Source of the DNA: Deltaproteobacteria bacterium
Lineage (GTDB): Bacteria > Desulfobacterota > Desulfuromonadia > Desulfuromonadales > BM103
Direction of reading: 5' to 3'
NCBI GenBank assembly: GCA_024636155.1
Contig: JAGXHM010000074.1
Coordinates: forward strand, 1-46,543
Length of the DNA stretch: 46,543 bases
Below, one piece after another: positions 8,096-16,510 of the stretch; the first letter of the stretch is position 1, and each line of letters begins with the position of its first letter. A program made the position numbers and the translations under genes. Under the pieces are notes generated by a model that was not told the DNA's origin, searched no databases, and saw nothing but the letters and a program-made list of their open reading frames with translations.

Positions 8096-8581
8096 TTACT
8101 TATCCAGAGCGGTGACACCTGTCCGGGCAATCTCGATCAGGTGCTCGGCGCCGAGATCTTCGAGGAAGCGATCAAGGCGGTCGGTCGGTCCGGCAATCTG
8201 GATGATATGGATATCATGGGGCTGGCTGTCGAGAATTTCGAACTGGTATGTCTTCTGGAGTTTCTCGAGAGTTTTCTTGCCCAGCTCAAATTTAATGATG
8301 GCCACTTCACGCCAGTAACTCGTGTCAGGATCCAGCTCCTTGGCGCGAATGACTTCGGTAAACTTTTCCAGCTGGCGGATCAGCTGGAGAACTCTGGCCT
8401 CGTCGTCTTCGCGCAACGTAAACGTCATGCGGCTGACACCCAGTGGCTTGGCTTTGCACACAGTCAAGGTGTCGACGTTGTACATTTTGCGACGGATCAT
8501 CATGGAAATTTTATTGAGAGTGCCTGGTTTATTCTGCACAAAGGCCAGGATGGCCCGTCTTTTCATTTTTTTGACTGTCAT
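8096..8581 (-). CDS. ilvN: Acetolactate synthase regulatory (small) subunit
   Basis: 161 residues. An N-terminal ACT domain (about 9-85, starting RRAILAFVQNKPGTLNKISM) binds valine for feedback control, and a C-terminal domain (about 90-160, with ELDPDTSYWREVAIIKF) completes the IlvN/IlvH fold. The length equals that of the common small subunit, also named IlvH. It lies 118 bases behind ilvB on the same strand, with an intergenic palindrome in between, and pairs with that catalytic subunit. Start ATG follows AGGGGATGA. Confidence 0.93.
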   Translation of the reverse strand: MTVKKMKRRAILAFVQNKPGTLNKISMMIRRKMYNVDTLTVCKAKPLGVSRMTFTLREDDEARVLQLIRQLEKFTEVIRAKELDPDTSYWREVAIIKFELGKKTLEKLQKTYQFEILDSQPHDIHIIQIAGPTDRLDRFLEDLGAEHLIEIARTGVTALDK

Positions 8582-8622
8582 ATTTCATCCCCTGAACATT
8601 AATTTTGTAAAAGTCCAAACCT

Positions 8623-8689
8623 GCCACCAAGAGACCAAGGCACGAAGTTAACCGACCTGTTTTTCTTTGAGTCTTTGTACCTTGGTGGC
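8623..8689. repeat. Intergenic imperfect palindrome, copy 1 (ilvB-ilvN spacer)
   Basis: The left arm (GCCACCAAGAGACCAAGGCA and on) matches the complement of the right arm (GCCACCAAGGTACAAAGACT and on) at most positions. The same CCAAGGCAC/ACACCAAG wording recurs at 10492-10568 and 19673-19760. It looks like a small dispersed palindromic element of unknown function, and here it would be transcribed inside the operon. Confidence 0.55.
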
Positions 8690-8699
8690 TAAAGTCCGC

Positions 8700-10433
8700 C
8701 TAGGCCTTCTGCCGCGACACAATCATATCTCCAAAGCCACCCCCGGCCGGTATCATCGGCAAGATAACCTCAGAAGGATCGCAGATAAATTCAAGCAGGT
8801 AAGCACCCTCATGCTCAGCAGCAGCACGAATCGCCGCATCGACCTTGTCCAGCTCTGTAACTTTCTGATAGGGGATATTATAGGCCTTGGCGATTAATCC
8901 GAAATCCGGACTTAACATCGGTGTGCCGGCATAGCGACCATCAAAAAAAAGTGTCTGCCATTGCCGAACCATACCGAGGTAGCCGTTGTTCAGAATCATG
9001 ATTTTGACATCCGTGCCCTGCTCCATGATCGTGCCGAGCTCCTGAATGTTCATTTGAAAGCCACCATCTCCGCTGATCGACCAGACCCGTTCATCGGGAC
9101 GCGCCAGTTTGGCCCCGATTGCCATCGGCAGGGAACAGCCCATGGTGCCAGCGCCACCAGAGGAGAACCAACTGTTATTGGTCTGGAAATTGTAGAACCG
9201 GGCAGCCATCATCTGATGCTGTCCAACATCGGGAACAATAATATCCTTACCTTCCGTGATCGTTGACAAGCGGCTGACAATTGTCTTCATCAATAGTTTG
9301 CCATCGTCACCAACGCCAACGGAAAGTTCTTTTTCAGCTTCGGCCAAAGTGATCTTTCGATTCTCTGCAATTTCTTTCAGCCAACGCCTTCGTGGTTTAC
9401 TCGTCAACTCAGGGTCATGCAGGATGACATGCAAGGTTCGCGCGACATCGGCATTAATAGCAACCGAGGTCGCGACGTTTTTATCAAGTTCAGATGGGTC
9501 GATTTCCACATGAATCACATCTGCATTTTTCGCGTACTCACTCAACTTGCCTGTCACCCGGTCATCAAAGCGCATACCGAAACTGATGATCAGATCAGCA
9601 TTCATGACCGCTCGATTTGCTTCGACGGTGCCATGCATACCCATCATTCCCAGGCTCAAGGGGTGATCAATTGGCATCGCTGACAATCCGTGCAGGGTGA
9701 AGGCTACAGGGATATTGGTTTTCTCAGCAAACTCCTGCAACATCTCGCCGGCATTACTGGAAATCACGCCATGGCCACAGAACATAACCGGCCGCTCGCT
9801 ACGATTTATCAGCTCAATGGCTTTGTGCAAGACATCGCGTTCCGGTGATGGGTGATAATAGAATCCAGGGAGTCGCGGCTGGTATTTTTTGAGATCAAAG
9901 CTGTATTTTTTCGCCGTCTCTTGTAATTGAACATCTTTGGGGATATCGATAACCACAGGCCCAAAGCGACCGGTCGTCGCCACATAGAACGCTTCATGAA
10001 TTGTCTTCTCGATTTCGTCCACAGCAAGAGGCATGTAAGTCTGCTTGCAGATCGGCATCATGACGCCAACCACATCACTCTCCTGGAAGGCGTCGGTCGC
10101 GATGACTCCCGTTGCGACTTGCCCGGTGATTGCAACAATAGGTACTGAGTCCATGTGTGCATCAGCAATGCCGGTCACCAGGTTCATGGCACCTGGCCCC
10201 GAGGTCGACATGCAGACGCCAATCTGAGGATTGTCTGTCGAAAGCGAAGCGCGCGACAGGCCCTGAGCCATGAAGGTCGCGCCTTGCTCGTGCCGCGGCA
10301 TGACAAAGGTAAACAGATCATGCTGCTTACCCATTTCATCAATCACCGGCATGATCGTTCCACCCGTGTAGCCAAAGATATATTTCACACCTTTGGCGTG
10401 GAGTGCCCTCAAAATCAATTCTGTTCCTTTCAT
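8700..10433 (-). CDS. ilvB: Acetolactate synthase catalytic (large) subunit
   Basis: Thiamine-diphosphate enzyme joining pyruvate with pyruvate or 2-oxobutyrate, the first common step of valine, leucine and isoleucine synthesis. 577 residues. The N-terminal ThDP-activating Glu49 lies in MPRHEQGAT, the FAD-binding middle domain is complete (about 195-335), and the C-terminal ThDP motif GDGGFQMNIQELGT...NN is near 440-475. Start ATG sits behind AGAGG. It is 142 bases downstream of leuD and upstream of ilvN. Intact and of ordinary length. Confidence 0.96.
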   Translation of the reverse strand: MKGTELILRALHAKGVKYIFGYTGGTIMPVIDEMGKQHDLFTFVMPRHEQGATFMAQGLSRASLSTDNPQIGVCMSTSGPGAMNLVTGIADAHMDSVPIVAITGQVATGVIATDAFQESDVVGVMMPICKQTYMPLAVDEIEKTIHEAFYVATTGRFGPVVIDIPKDVQLQETAKKYSFDLKKYQPRLPGFYYHPSPERDVLHKAIELINRSERPVMFCGHGVISSNAGEMLQEFAEKTNIPVAFTLHGLSAMPIDHPLSLGMMGMHGTVEANRAVMNADLIISFGMRFDDRVTGKLSEYAKNADVIHVEIDPSELDKNVATSVAINADVARTLHVILHDPELTSKPRRRWLKEIAENRKITLAEAEKELSVGVGDDGKLLMKTIVSRLSTITEGKDIIVPDVGQHQMMAARFYNFQTNNSWFSSGGAGTMGCSLPMAIGAKLARPDERVWSISGDGGFQMNIQELGTIMEQGTDVKIMILNNGYLGMVRQWQTLFFDGRYAGTPMLSPDFGLIAKAYNIPYQKVTELDKVDAAIRAAAEHEGAYLLEFICDPSEVILPMIPAGGGFGDMIVSRQKA

Positions 10434-10491
10434 TGCAACCTCTTCTATTAAAATGGCGGTTAAATTTCTGGTTTATAGCAAACAAAGTTTA

Positions 10492-10568
10492 GCCACGAAG
10501 GCACCAGGGCTCTAAGCAAAACAACCAGACTCGATCTTTGTTACTTGGTGTCTTTGAGTCTTGGTAGC
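10492..10568. repeat. Intergenic imperfect palindrome, copy 2 (leuD-ilvB spacer)
   Basis: The left arm reads GCCACGAAGGCACCAGGGCT and the right arm, on the other strand, GCTACCAAGACTCAAAGACA followed by CCAAG. It is related in wording and layout to the palindromes at 8623-8689 and 19673-19760. Confidence 0.5.
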
Positions 10569-10575
10569 GACAAGC

Positions 10576-11217
10576 TCATGGACCAAAGAGCCACGGTTCG
10601 TCAATCTTCCGCCTGACTTCGAAGGCTTTGATCTCTTCAACATGCGCCAGCGTCAGGCTGATGTCATCAAGCCCCTGCAATAGACATTTTTTTCGGAACG
10701 CATCGACCGCAAAGTCAAATACAACGCCAGCGGGCGTTGTCACCTGTTGCTTTTCAAGATCTATATTCAACTGGTAACCAGGAGCGGTTGCAACCTCTGC
10801 AAACAAGGTGACGACTGCTTCAGCAGAAAGAACGATCGGCAGGATACCGTTTTTGAAACAGTTATTGGCAAAAATATCCGCATAGCTTGGTGCAATAACA
10901 GCCCGGAATCCATAATCAAGCAAAGCCCAGGGTGCATGCTCGCGAGAAGAGCCACAGCCAAAATTTTCGCGCGCGAGAAGGATTTGCGCACCCTGGTAGC
11001 GTTTCTGGTTTAGGACAAAATCGGGATTAAGAGGACGTTTGCTGCAGTCCGTACCGATCTCACCATAATCCAGATAACGCCATTCATCAAAAAGGTTGGG
11101 GCCGAAACCGGTCCGCTTAATCGACTTGAGAAACTGTTTCGGAATAATGGCGTCCGTATCAACATTAGAGCGATCCAGAGGCGCTACCAGTCCATTCAGT
11201 GTACTAAATGCGTCCAT
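10576..11217 (-). CDS. leuD: 3-isopropylmalate dehydratase small subunit
   Basis: Swivelling-domain subunit of the LeuCD isomerase that converts 2- to 3-isopropylmalate. 213 residues from the ATG at 11217, chosen because GGAGG lies seven bases upstream; a TTG at 11223 would overlap the leuC stop. Conserved segments: [35 protein letters not shown] and [20 protein letters not shown]. The long (about 210-residue) form is the one also found in enteric bacteria, and the paired leuC is of the matching type. It begins three bases after the leuC stop, so the two are coupled. Confidence 0.95.
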   Translation of the reverse strand: MDAFSTLNGLVAPLDRSNVDTDAIIPKQFLKSIKRTGFGPNLFDEWRYLDYGEIGTDCSKRPLNPDFVLNQKRYQGAQILLARENFGCGSSREHAPWALLDYGFRAVIAPSYADIFANNCFKNGILPIVLSAEAVVTLFAEVATAPGYQLNIDLEKQQVTTPAGVVFDFAVDAFRKKCLLQGLDDISLTLAHVEEIKAFEVRRKIDEPWLFGP

Positions 11218-11219
11218 GG

Positions 11220-12629
11220 TCAAACCTCCAGAGTGCGGACATCGACAAAGTGACCGGTAATGGCGGCAGCAGCGGCCATAGCCGGGCTGACCAGATGAGT
11301 GCGGCCCCCCGGGCCCTGCCGGCCTTCGAAGTTACGGTTCGAGGTCGAAGCACAACGTTCCTTCGGAGAGAGACGATCATCGTTCATACCGAGGCACATG
11401 GAGCAGCCCGGTTCGCGCCACTCAAATCCAGCTGCTTTGAAAATCGTATCGAGACCCTCGGCTTCAGCTTGTTTTTTGACCAGACCTGAGCCGGGAACAA
11501 CCATGGCTCGCTTAATATTGGCAGCCAGCTTATGCCCCTTAACAACCACTGCAGCCGCGCGTAAATCTTCAATTCGAGCATTGGTACAAGAGCCGATAAA
11601 AATCGTGTCCGGATAAATCTCAGTGATCGGAGTTTTTGCGGCAAGCCCCATGTAGGCGAGGGCAGCCTGCATACCTTCACGTTTGACTGGATCCGATTCC
11701 TCTTCGGGATCAGGAACAGAGCCATCAACGGCAACGACCATCTCGGGAGAAGTCCCCCAAGTCACTTGTGGTTGAATTGTAGCCGCATCAAGGTGCACGA
11801 CACGATCATAATAAGCATCAGGGTCGCTGTGTAACGATTGCCAGTCAGCTTTTGCCTGACCCCAGAGCGCTCCACCTGGTGCATAGGGACGGCCCTCGAC
11901 ATAATCGATCGTCTTGTCATCAACGGCAATCATGCCGGCGCGCGCTCCAGCTTCAATTGACATATTGCAGACCGTCATGCGCCCTTCCATTGATAACGCC
12001 TGAATCGCATCGCCACCATACTCTATGACATATCCGGTACCGCCAGCAGTGCCTATCTTGCCGATAATCGCGAGCGTGATATCTTTCGCTGTAATGCCCG
12101 GCCCGACCTGACCATCCACACTGACCAACATGTTACGCGCCTTCTTCTGGATGATACATTGAGTCGCCAACGCATGTTCGACCTCGGAGGTCCCGATACC
12201 AAAAGCAAGGGTACCTAAAGCGCCGTGGGTCGAGGTATGGGAATCACCACAAACAATTGTCATGCCGGGGAGTGTTACGCCCTGCTCAGGTCCAATGATA
12301 TGAACAATACCCTGGCGGATATCGTTCATAGCAAACTCAGTGATGCCGTATTCTTCACAGTTGGCATCCAGTGTTTCAACCTGGATTCGTGACAGGGGAT
12401 CAGAGATGCCTATAGTGCGGTCCGTTGTCGGAACGTTGTGATCCGGGACAGCGATATTAGCCCCTGACCGCCAAGGGAGACGTCCTGCGAGACGTAAACC
12501 TTCAAAAGCCTGAGGTGAGGTCACCTCATGGACCAGATGCCGATCGATATAGAGCAGGCAGGTACCATCATCGTCACAGCGCACCAGGTGACGATCCCAA
12601 AGTTTATCGTAAAGGGTTTGTGCACTCAT
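11220..12629 (-). CDS. leuC: 3-isopropylmalate dehydratase large subunit
   Basis: 469 residues, aconitase family. The three cysteines that hold the [4Fe-4S] cluster are visible in [14 protein letters not shown] (about residue 347) and [10 protein letters not shown] (about 407-410). Other signatures: [14 protein letters not shown] and [20 protein letters not shown]. Works with the downstream leuD product in leucine synthesis. It is the first gene of the leuCD-ilvBND run; leuA and leuB are not in this window. Start ATG follows AAGGAAG. Confidence 0.96.
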   Translation of the reverse strand: MSAQTLYDKLWDRHLVRCDDDGTCLLYIDRHLVHEVTSPQAFEGLRLAGRLPWRSGANIAVPDHNVPTTDRTIGISDPLSRIQVETLDANCEEYGITEFAMNDIRQGIVHIIGPEQGVTLPGMTIVCGDSHTSTHGALGTLAFGIGTSEVEHALATQCIIQKKARNMLVSVDGQVGPGITAKDITLAIIGKIGTAGGTGYVIEYGGDAIQALSMEGRMTVCNMSIEAGARAGMIAVDDKTIDYVEGRPYAPGGALWGQAKADWQSLHSDPDAYYDRVVHLDAATIQPQVTWGTSPEMVVAVDGSVPDPEEESDPVKREGMQAALAYMGLAAKTPITEIYPDTIFIGSCTNARIEDLRAAAVVVKGHKLAANIKRAMVVPGSGLVKKQAEAEGLDTIFKAAGFEWREPGCSMCLGMNDDRLSPKERCASTSNRNFEGRQGPGGRTHLVSPAMAAAAAITGHFVDVRTLEV

Positions 12630-12840
12630 GGATTGTCTTCCTTATAAAAGTTACTTTATTTTTAACACAAAACAAATAGCACTGAAATAGTTATATTAAT
12701 CGCATTCTCCACCCTTTTAAAATTCCAAAGCAGCGGGACAACCTCCAGAGCCATAAACCATCAAGTTCGACTGGTAATCAATCAGAGTAGCAAAATTTGC
12801 ATGATAAATAATACACTGTTCACGCGCGGCTGCAGAGAAT
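12630..12840. other. Upstream region of leuC, no gene
   Basis: AT-rich 211-base region that must hold the promoter of the leu-ilv run. I see several weak -10-like words but no convincing promoter pair. I do not see a leader peptide rich in Leu, Ile or Val codons, nor a T-box specifier pattern. The mode of control is undetermined from sequence. Confidence 0.4.
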
Positions 12841-12873
12841 AAAAAAGGAGCCCCATACAGGAGGCCCCTTTTT
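12841..12873 (-). terminator. Rho-independent terminator for the rhodanese transcript
   Basis: On the minus strand a GC stem (GGGGCCTCC with GGGGCTCC-type complement, two mismatches) is followed by TTTTTT. It lies 225 bases beyond the rhodanese stop, after the folded element, so that element is part of the transcribed 3' region. T5 on the plus strand may make it bidirectional. Confidence 0.65.
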
Positions 12874-12923
12874 GCTCATGACAACTCGTTCAAACAGATT
12901 TCCTCAGGCAGAGATTATTTAGT

Positions 12924-12948
12924 GCCCATCCGGAAACTTCGGATGGGT
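12924..12948. repeat. Short perfect-type hairpin beside the folded element
   Basis: GCCCATCCG and CGGATGGGT form a nine-pair stem (one G-U) with a seven-base loop. It sits between the rhodanese terminator and the larger nested structure and may belong to the same element. Confidence 0.6.
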
Positions 12949-12968
12949 GCCGTGTAAGTTTCTGATTT

Positions 12969-13088
12969 GGAAACCAGCAATTTTTCGCAAGGTCAAGGAA
13001 ATCAAATATTTGAGCGGAGGCGTAGCACTTTACGCCGCACAATCAAATGCGCAGATTGACGCCGAGATTGCGAAAAAAGGCGGTTTCC
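12969..13088. repeat. 120-base nested stem element in the 3' region of the rhodanese gene
   Basis: An outer stem pairs 12969-12990 (GGAAACCAGC...TTTTTCGCAA) with 13068-13088 (TTGCGAAAAA...GCGGTTTCC) over about 20 positions. Inside it GTCAA (12992-12996) pairs with TTGAC (13056-13060), and GGCGTA (13019-13024) with TACGCC (13031-13036). A short open frame crosses it on the plus strand but has no coding character. This could be a structured RNA, a MITE-like repeat, or a cruciform-forming element; only one copy lies in the window. Confidence 0.6.
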
Positions 13089-13097
13089 TGACAGAAA

Positions 13098-13505
13098 CTA
13101 TTTCGGCTCCACCGGATAACCCTTGCTCTCCCATTCGGCCCAACCACCTTTGAGTGCATAAACTTTACTGTACCCCATTTCCATCAATGTCCGTGCCACA
13201 CTGGCACTGGTCGCCTCATTCACTCACGTGCAGTAGAGAACGATTGTTTTCTCTTTGGAATAGTTGCTGGCCCACTGAGTCGCTCCACCCGGGTTGACAC
13301 GCTCCGCTCCGACAATCTGCTTTTCGGATTTAACCCAATCCCAGTTACCGCGCACATCAAGCACGACCAGCTCAGCCGAGCCAAGCTGCGATTTAAGTTC
13401 ATCAGTGGAGATGCGCGGTGCAGTTGCAGCACTTGCAGTCAAGCACATGGTGAACAACAACGTTGTTACAAAAGGGAGATAAAACAGAAGACGTTTTCTA
13501 TGCAT
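13098..13505 (-). CDS. Exported rhodanese-like protein with in-frame TGA, probable selenoprotein
   Basis: 135 residues if the TGA at 13226-13224 is read as selenocysteine (residue 94), ending at TAG 13100-13098. The ATG at 13505 has AAGGAG eight bases upstream; a signal peptide follows (cleavage near TASA, about residue 26). The rhodanese domain shows ELVVLDVRG, the active loop YCT-U-VNEATS, and after the TGA the regular rhodanese end MEMGYSKVYALKGGWAEW. Rhodanese relatives commonly have Cys-x-Cys at this loop, so U94 sits where a Cys would be. Sixteen bases after the TGA the RNA forms GTGCC-AGTGT-GGCAC, a bacterial SECIS-like hairpin with G second in the loop. The alternative is a gene killed by a nonsense mutation, but the rest is undamaged. 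Confidence 0.75.
13193..13207 (-). promoter_or_regulatory. Candidate SECIS hairpin for the rhodanese TGA
   Basis: In the mRNA the stem GTGCC/GGCAC carries the loop AGTGT and starts 16 bases after the TGA. A CC/GG extension across a bulged A and a lower AATG/CATT pairing lengthen it. Bacterial SECIS elements lie just downstream of the UGA inside the coding region and usually have a G in the first two loop positions, which this one meets. Confidence 0.55.
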
Positions 13506-13623
13506 TATCAGGACTCCTTTCACAATCAGGCTTCAATCTATAGCGGTAATCTTACAAGGTTCGCTGATTGATAACAAGTCTTGTCTTAATTTATAACAAG
13601 AGACTTCACATTGAGCGCTCATT

Positions 13624-13710
13624 TCATCGATACTGCTCGCCCGCGAGAAAACTCTCAACATCTGCCCAGGCGACAATCCCAGACTCTCGTCTGTTCATAT
13701 CCAAAAGCAT
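13624..13710 (-). CDS. Candidate 28-residue small protein
   Basis: MLLDMNRRESGIVAWADVES followed by eight more residues and a TGA. The ATG at 13710 has AAGGA six bases upstream, and the frame starts 30 bases behind the stop of the ferritin-like gene on the same strand, so it could be translated from the same mRNA. No family is recognised, and an open frame this short can arise by chance. Confidence 0.3.
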   Translation of the reverse strand: MLLDMNRRESGIVAWADVESFLAGEQYR

Positions 13711-13739
13711 AAAATTCCTTCTGAGTCTCTGACTGAACG

Positions 13740-14225
13740 CTATTTTGAGTTTTCCCACAACTGGTTCCTGCGCTCCAGTAATCGCTGAATATGCCGCTTT
13801 TCCTCCCGGCAGATCGCTTCAATAAGTGAACCGGCTTTGCCGCGGAAGAACGGCTTGACCTCTGCGAAGTAAAGGAGCGTGTTCTTTTCGAACAGCAGCG
13901 CTCTATTGATCAGCTCTTCGTGGTTCAACACGTCTTCGAAGTCGAGTGACTTGACAATTTCATTAATCAGCAACTGAATAAACTTGCCGTATTCACCGAG
14001 TAATTCCTCCCCCTCACCGGACTTGCCGGTATAGAGATGGTAAAGGTCCGTGTAAATTGCGCAATGCTTGCCTTCCTCGGCGGCAAGAGTTGCGAACAGT
14101 GCTGCAACTTCTGGATCAGTTGCAACATCACGGGCTTTTTCATAAAAAACCTGGCCATGTTTCTCCAACCAGACGGCAAGATCAAGGACTGACTCGATCG
14201 AGTTAATACTCTGATTTGCTAACAC
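13740..14225 (-). CDS. Ferritin-like (rubrerythrin-type) diiron protein
   Basis: 161 residues, four-helix pattern. Likely diiron ligands are placed as in rubrerythrin-like domains: the glutamate of FYEKA (about 28-32), EEGKH (about 50-54), a third-helix glutamate in LLFEKNTLLYF, and EEKRHI (about 146-151). There is no C-terminal rubredoxin CxxC domain, so it is the short class. Such proteins in anaerobes handle peroxide or store iron; the substrate cannot be told here. Start ATG has GGAGG upstream. Confidence 0.8.
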   Translation of the reverse strand: MLANQSINSIESVLDLAVWLEKHGQVFYEKARDVATDPEVAALFATLAAEEGKHCAIYTDLYHLYTGKSGEGEELLGEYGKFIQLLINEIVKSLDFEDVLNHEELINRALLFEKNTLLYFAEVKPFFRGKAGSLIEAICREEKRHIQRLLERRNQLWENSK

Positions 14226-14555
14226 TTCAAATTCCTCCTGGCTGTAGTAAGTGCTTCTGGCGGAGCAGTTTTTTGGTCATCAGCGGGCAGCTGTAAATAG
14301 AAGTGGTACGTTCAAACAACAGATTGTTCACGGGCAATCCTCCAGGCGAGTGCGCTTCAAGGGCAAAGGATGGCAGATGGTCAAGGACTATATTCTTCCC
14401 GTAAAGTCTGCAAATGGCAAGATCAAATCATGGGCCAGATCATTTGGCATGTCGATTACGGTGCAATCAACTCGCACGATTGCAATCATGGGTAAAAGCT
14501 GGTAGTGAAGACTAGGAAATCATTCTTGTCCTTGCGCTACCGATGGATTTGACAG
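14226..14555. other. 330-base spacer without a convincing gene
   Basis: A plus-strand open frame at 14251-14505 (84 codons) lacks a ribosome site and a recognisable family, and a minus-strand stretch near 14330-14230 (FERTTSIYS...MTKKLLRQ) resembles protein but has no clear start or relatives that I can name. Either could be gene debris. No promoter or strong hairpin is evident. Confidence 0.3.
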
Positions 14556-15455
14556 ATGACAAACTTTATCATGATCGGCTTCTTCGTGCTGCTCGGCGTC
14601 CTGTTCCGACGTCTCAAAGCATTTCCGGACGAGACAGCCCATGTCCTCAACATGTTCGCCCTCTACGTTTCACTGCCAGCGGTCATCCTGCTCAAGATCC
14701 CTGAGCTCACCCTCTCCGCTGAAAATGTAATTGCCGCCATCGTCCCCTGGTGCATGCTTTTGCTCTCGATCGTCCTGGTCATAATCCTGTCCCGGATCAG
14801 GCAGTGGACGCGGGAAACAACCGGCGTACTGCTTCTGGTCGTACCGATCGGCAACACCTCGTTCATGGGCGTGCCAATGGTGAGAGCTTTTTTCGGCGAG
14901 GCTGGCATTCCGCATTTGATCCTTTACGATCAGCTCGGCACCATGCTGATTTTTGCCAGCTACGGCGCGGTTGTCCTTTCCATATACAGCGGTGAGCGGA
15001 GCAACGTGCCGACTATCATCAAACGCGCCCTGCTCTTCCCGCCAACCACGGCCCTGTTGATCGGCCTGGCGTTGCGCAACTGGAGCTATCCGCAGGTGGT
15101 CGTCAATACACTGCAGGATCTGGGTGGGGCGCTGACCGCCCTGGTTATGACCGCCATCGGCTTTCAGATGAAACTGCGCCTGCAACGGAGCACCCTTGAG
15201 CCGCTTGGCTCCGGTCTCGCCATCAAACTGATGATCGCACCGCTGGTCGCCTTGGCCGTTTGTAGACTCTTTGGTCTGGACAGCCTGGCCGCCGACATCT
15301 CCATTTTCGAGGCTGGCATGCCGCCGATGGTGACCGCTTGTGCCCTGGCAGCTGCCGCTGGGATAGGTGTGGAGTTGGCCGTCGCCATGGCTGGGCTTGG
15401 TATTTTACTCGCCTTTGCCAGCCTGCCCCTGTTGTTTCTCTTGATTCAGCTTTAA
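14556..15455 (+). CDS. AEC-family (auxin efflux carrier-like) transporter
   Basis: 299 residues, almost wholly hydrophobic, with about ten membrane helices arranged as two five-helix repeats, as in AEC/bile-acid-fold carriers. Supporting segments: FYVSLPAVILLKIPEL-like text in the first repeat (FALYVSLPAVI), the discontinuous helix GNTSFMGVPMV near 105-115, and its counterpart EAGMPPMVTACALAAAAGI near 250-270. Bacterial relatives export or import malate, malonate and other small organic acids; the substrate here is unknown. It stands alone on the plus strand, and its end overlaps by three bases with the end of the convergent LpxR-like gene. Confidence 0.88.
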   Translation: MTNFIMIGFFVLLGVLFRRLKAFPDETAHVLNMFALYVSLPAVILLKIPELTLSAENVIAAIVPWCMLLLSIVLVIILSRIRQWTRETTGVLLLVVPIGNTSFMGVPMVRAFFGEAGIPHLILYDQLGTMLIFASYGAVVLSIYSGERSNVPTIIKRALLFPPTTALLIGLALRNWSYPQVVVNTLQDLGGALTALVMTAIGFQMKLRLQRSTLEPLGSGLAIKLMIAPLVALAVCRLFGLDSLAADISIFEAGMPPMVTACALAAAAGIGVELAVAMAGLGILLAFASLPLLFLLIQL

Positions 15456-16510
15456 AAGCGTAACGATAAACTGATCGAACCGAACTCGGTCGAAGTTTTC
15501 TGTTCTGCAAATTCGTCGCTACGAAAGATATTGGTAAAACTGAGGCGGACATCTTCCCAGGTTAGAACCAGCCCGACCTGGATATCGCCGACCCATGGTT
15601 CACGATCAACGCTATGGCTGCTGTGAAAGGTGTTGCCATCAAGGAAAATACTGTAGGCAACATAACGACCCTCCACTCCGGCAAAGATGTACCAGCCAAA
15701 GTCCCGAGTCGGTCGGAAGAATCCTGAGCCAGGCAAGCTCGGTCGAATTGAGGGTGGGCCGTAATCGCTCGGTAAGTCACGACCAAAGCGCAAGGTGGTG
15801 CCACAGGAGAGGCTGGTCATAATATTGCCAAGAGTGCCGCCGACATGAGCCGTCAGATCAACCCCCATTCCATAGACTTCAGAGACATACTGGGCCTGCC
15901 ACTGCCGATCGTAAATCAGCATGATACCAAGTTCGTCGCGCAGTTGATTCCGCCAACCTTGCGGCTGCGGAGCATCGACAACTTTGTGCACAAACGACTG
16001 GGTTCCTTCCGCTAAAGCTGACGGGCCGACGACCCCAAGGTTCAACTCGAGAGAATCAAGTCGCCCCGAGCGCAGGCTGCCGTCGCGCACACGGTGATCT
16101 GAGATCAAGCCGATCGCACCGTAAAGCCACCCGGCATAAGGGAGTTCATCCTCAATAAGGTCCTTGCGAGTAATGTCCTCAGGGGTAAAGATACTCTGCC
16201 CTATGGCATAGCTGGTGCGCAGATGCCCACGTCGGCTGAATACCGGCACAAAGGCAGCGGCCCGTTGCAGCCAGGCCGGGGTTTCCTCGCTGGACAGATA
16301 AGAGATCCGGGTTCCATGGGTGTAGTGCCGGTCGGTGCCGTTACCCCACATATCATTCTCAACCTGCACGCTGAGAATTCCCGACTGATCAGGAACACCC
16401 AAGTCCTGTTCCGCCTGCACTCTCCCTGGAAGAGTAAAAAACAGAATCAGAAACAAGCCACTCAACAACCAAGACCTCGATTTTTTAGCTGGCAGCTTAG
16501 AATTTGGCAA
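15452..16510 (-). CDS. LpxR-like outer-membrane lipid A deacylase (DUF2219)
   Basis: About 352 residues from a TTG at 16510 that lies within the last codons of the enoyl-CoA hydratase gene; longer in-frame starts would run deep into that gene. This start gives KKSRSWLLSGLFLILFF and cleavage near VQA. The mature part has the LpxR signature: QVENDMWGNGTDRHYTHGTRI near the N-terminus, with the Asn/Asp and His/Thr residues that form the calcium and active site, then ELPYAGWLYG and alternating beta strands ending in aromatic-terminated SLSLRF, typical of an outer-membrane barrel. Known relatives remove the 3'-acyloxyacyl group from lipid A. The exact start is uncertain. Confidence 0.82.
   Translation of the reverse strand: MPNSKLPAKKSRSWLLSGLFLILFFTLPGRVQAEQDLGVPDQSGILSVQVENDMWGNGTDRHYTHGTRISYLSSEETPAWLQRAAAFVPVFSRRGHLRTSYAIGQSIFTPEDITRKDLIEDELPYAGWLYGAIGLISDHRVRDGSLRSGRLDSLELNLGVVGPSALAEGTQSFVHKVVDAPQPQGWRNQLRDELGIMLIYDRQWQAQYVSEVYGMGVDLTAHVGGTLGNIMTSLSCGTTLRFGRDLPSDYGPPSIRPSLPGSGFFRPTRDFGWYIFAGVEGRYVAYSIFLDGNTFHSSHSVDREPWVGDIQVGLVLTWEDVRLSFTNIFRSDEFAEQKTSTEFGSISLSLRF

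Noticed and set aside
12630-12840. Leucine attenuator or T-box leader before leuC
   Set aside because: I looked for a leader peptide rich in Leu codons and for a T-box motif with its terminator and found neither.
12947-13153. 68-codon plus-strand frame between leuC and the rhodanese
   Set aside because: It crosses the folded element and the 3' end of the rhodanese gene on the opposite strand, so the sequence is explained by these.
13224-13505. Rhodanese as a simple pseudogene with a premature stop
   Set aside because: The frame beyond the TGA is undamaged and matches the family, and a SECIS-like hairpin follows; selenocysteine is the better reading, though not proven.
14251-14505. 84-codon plus-strand frame before the AEC transporter
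   Set aside because: No ribosome site, no family pattern, and a competing minus-strand stretch; kept only as part of an unresolved spacer.
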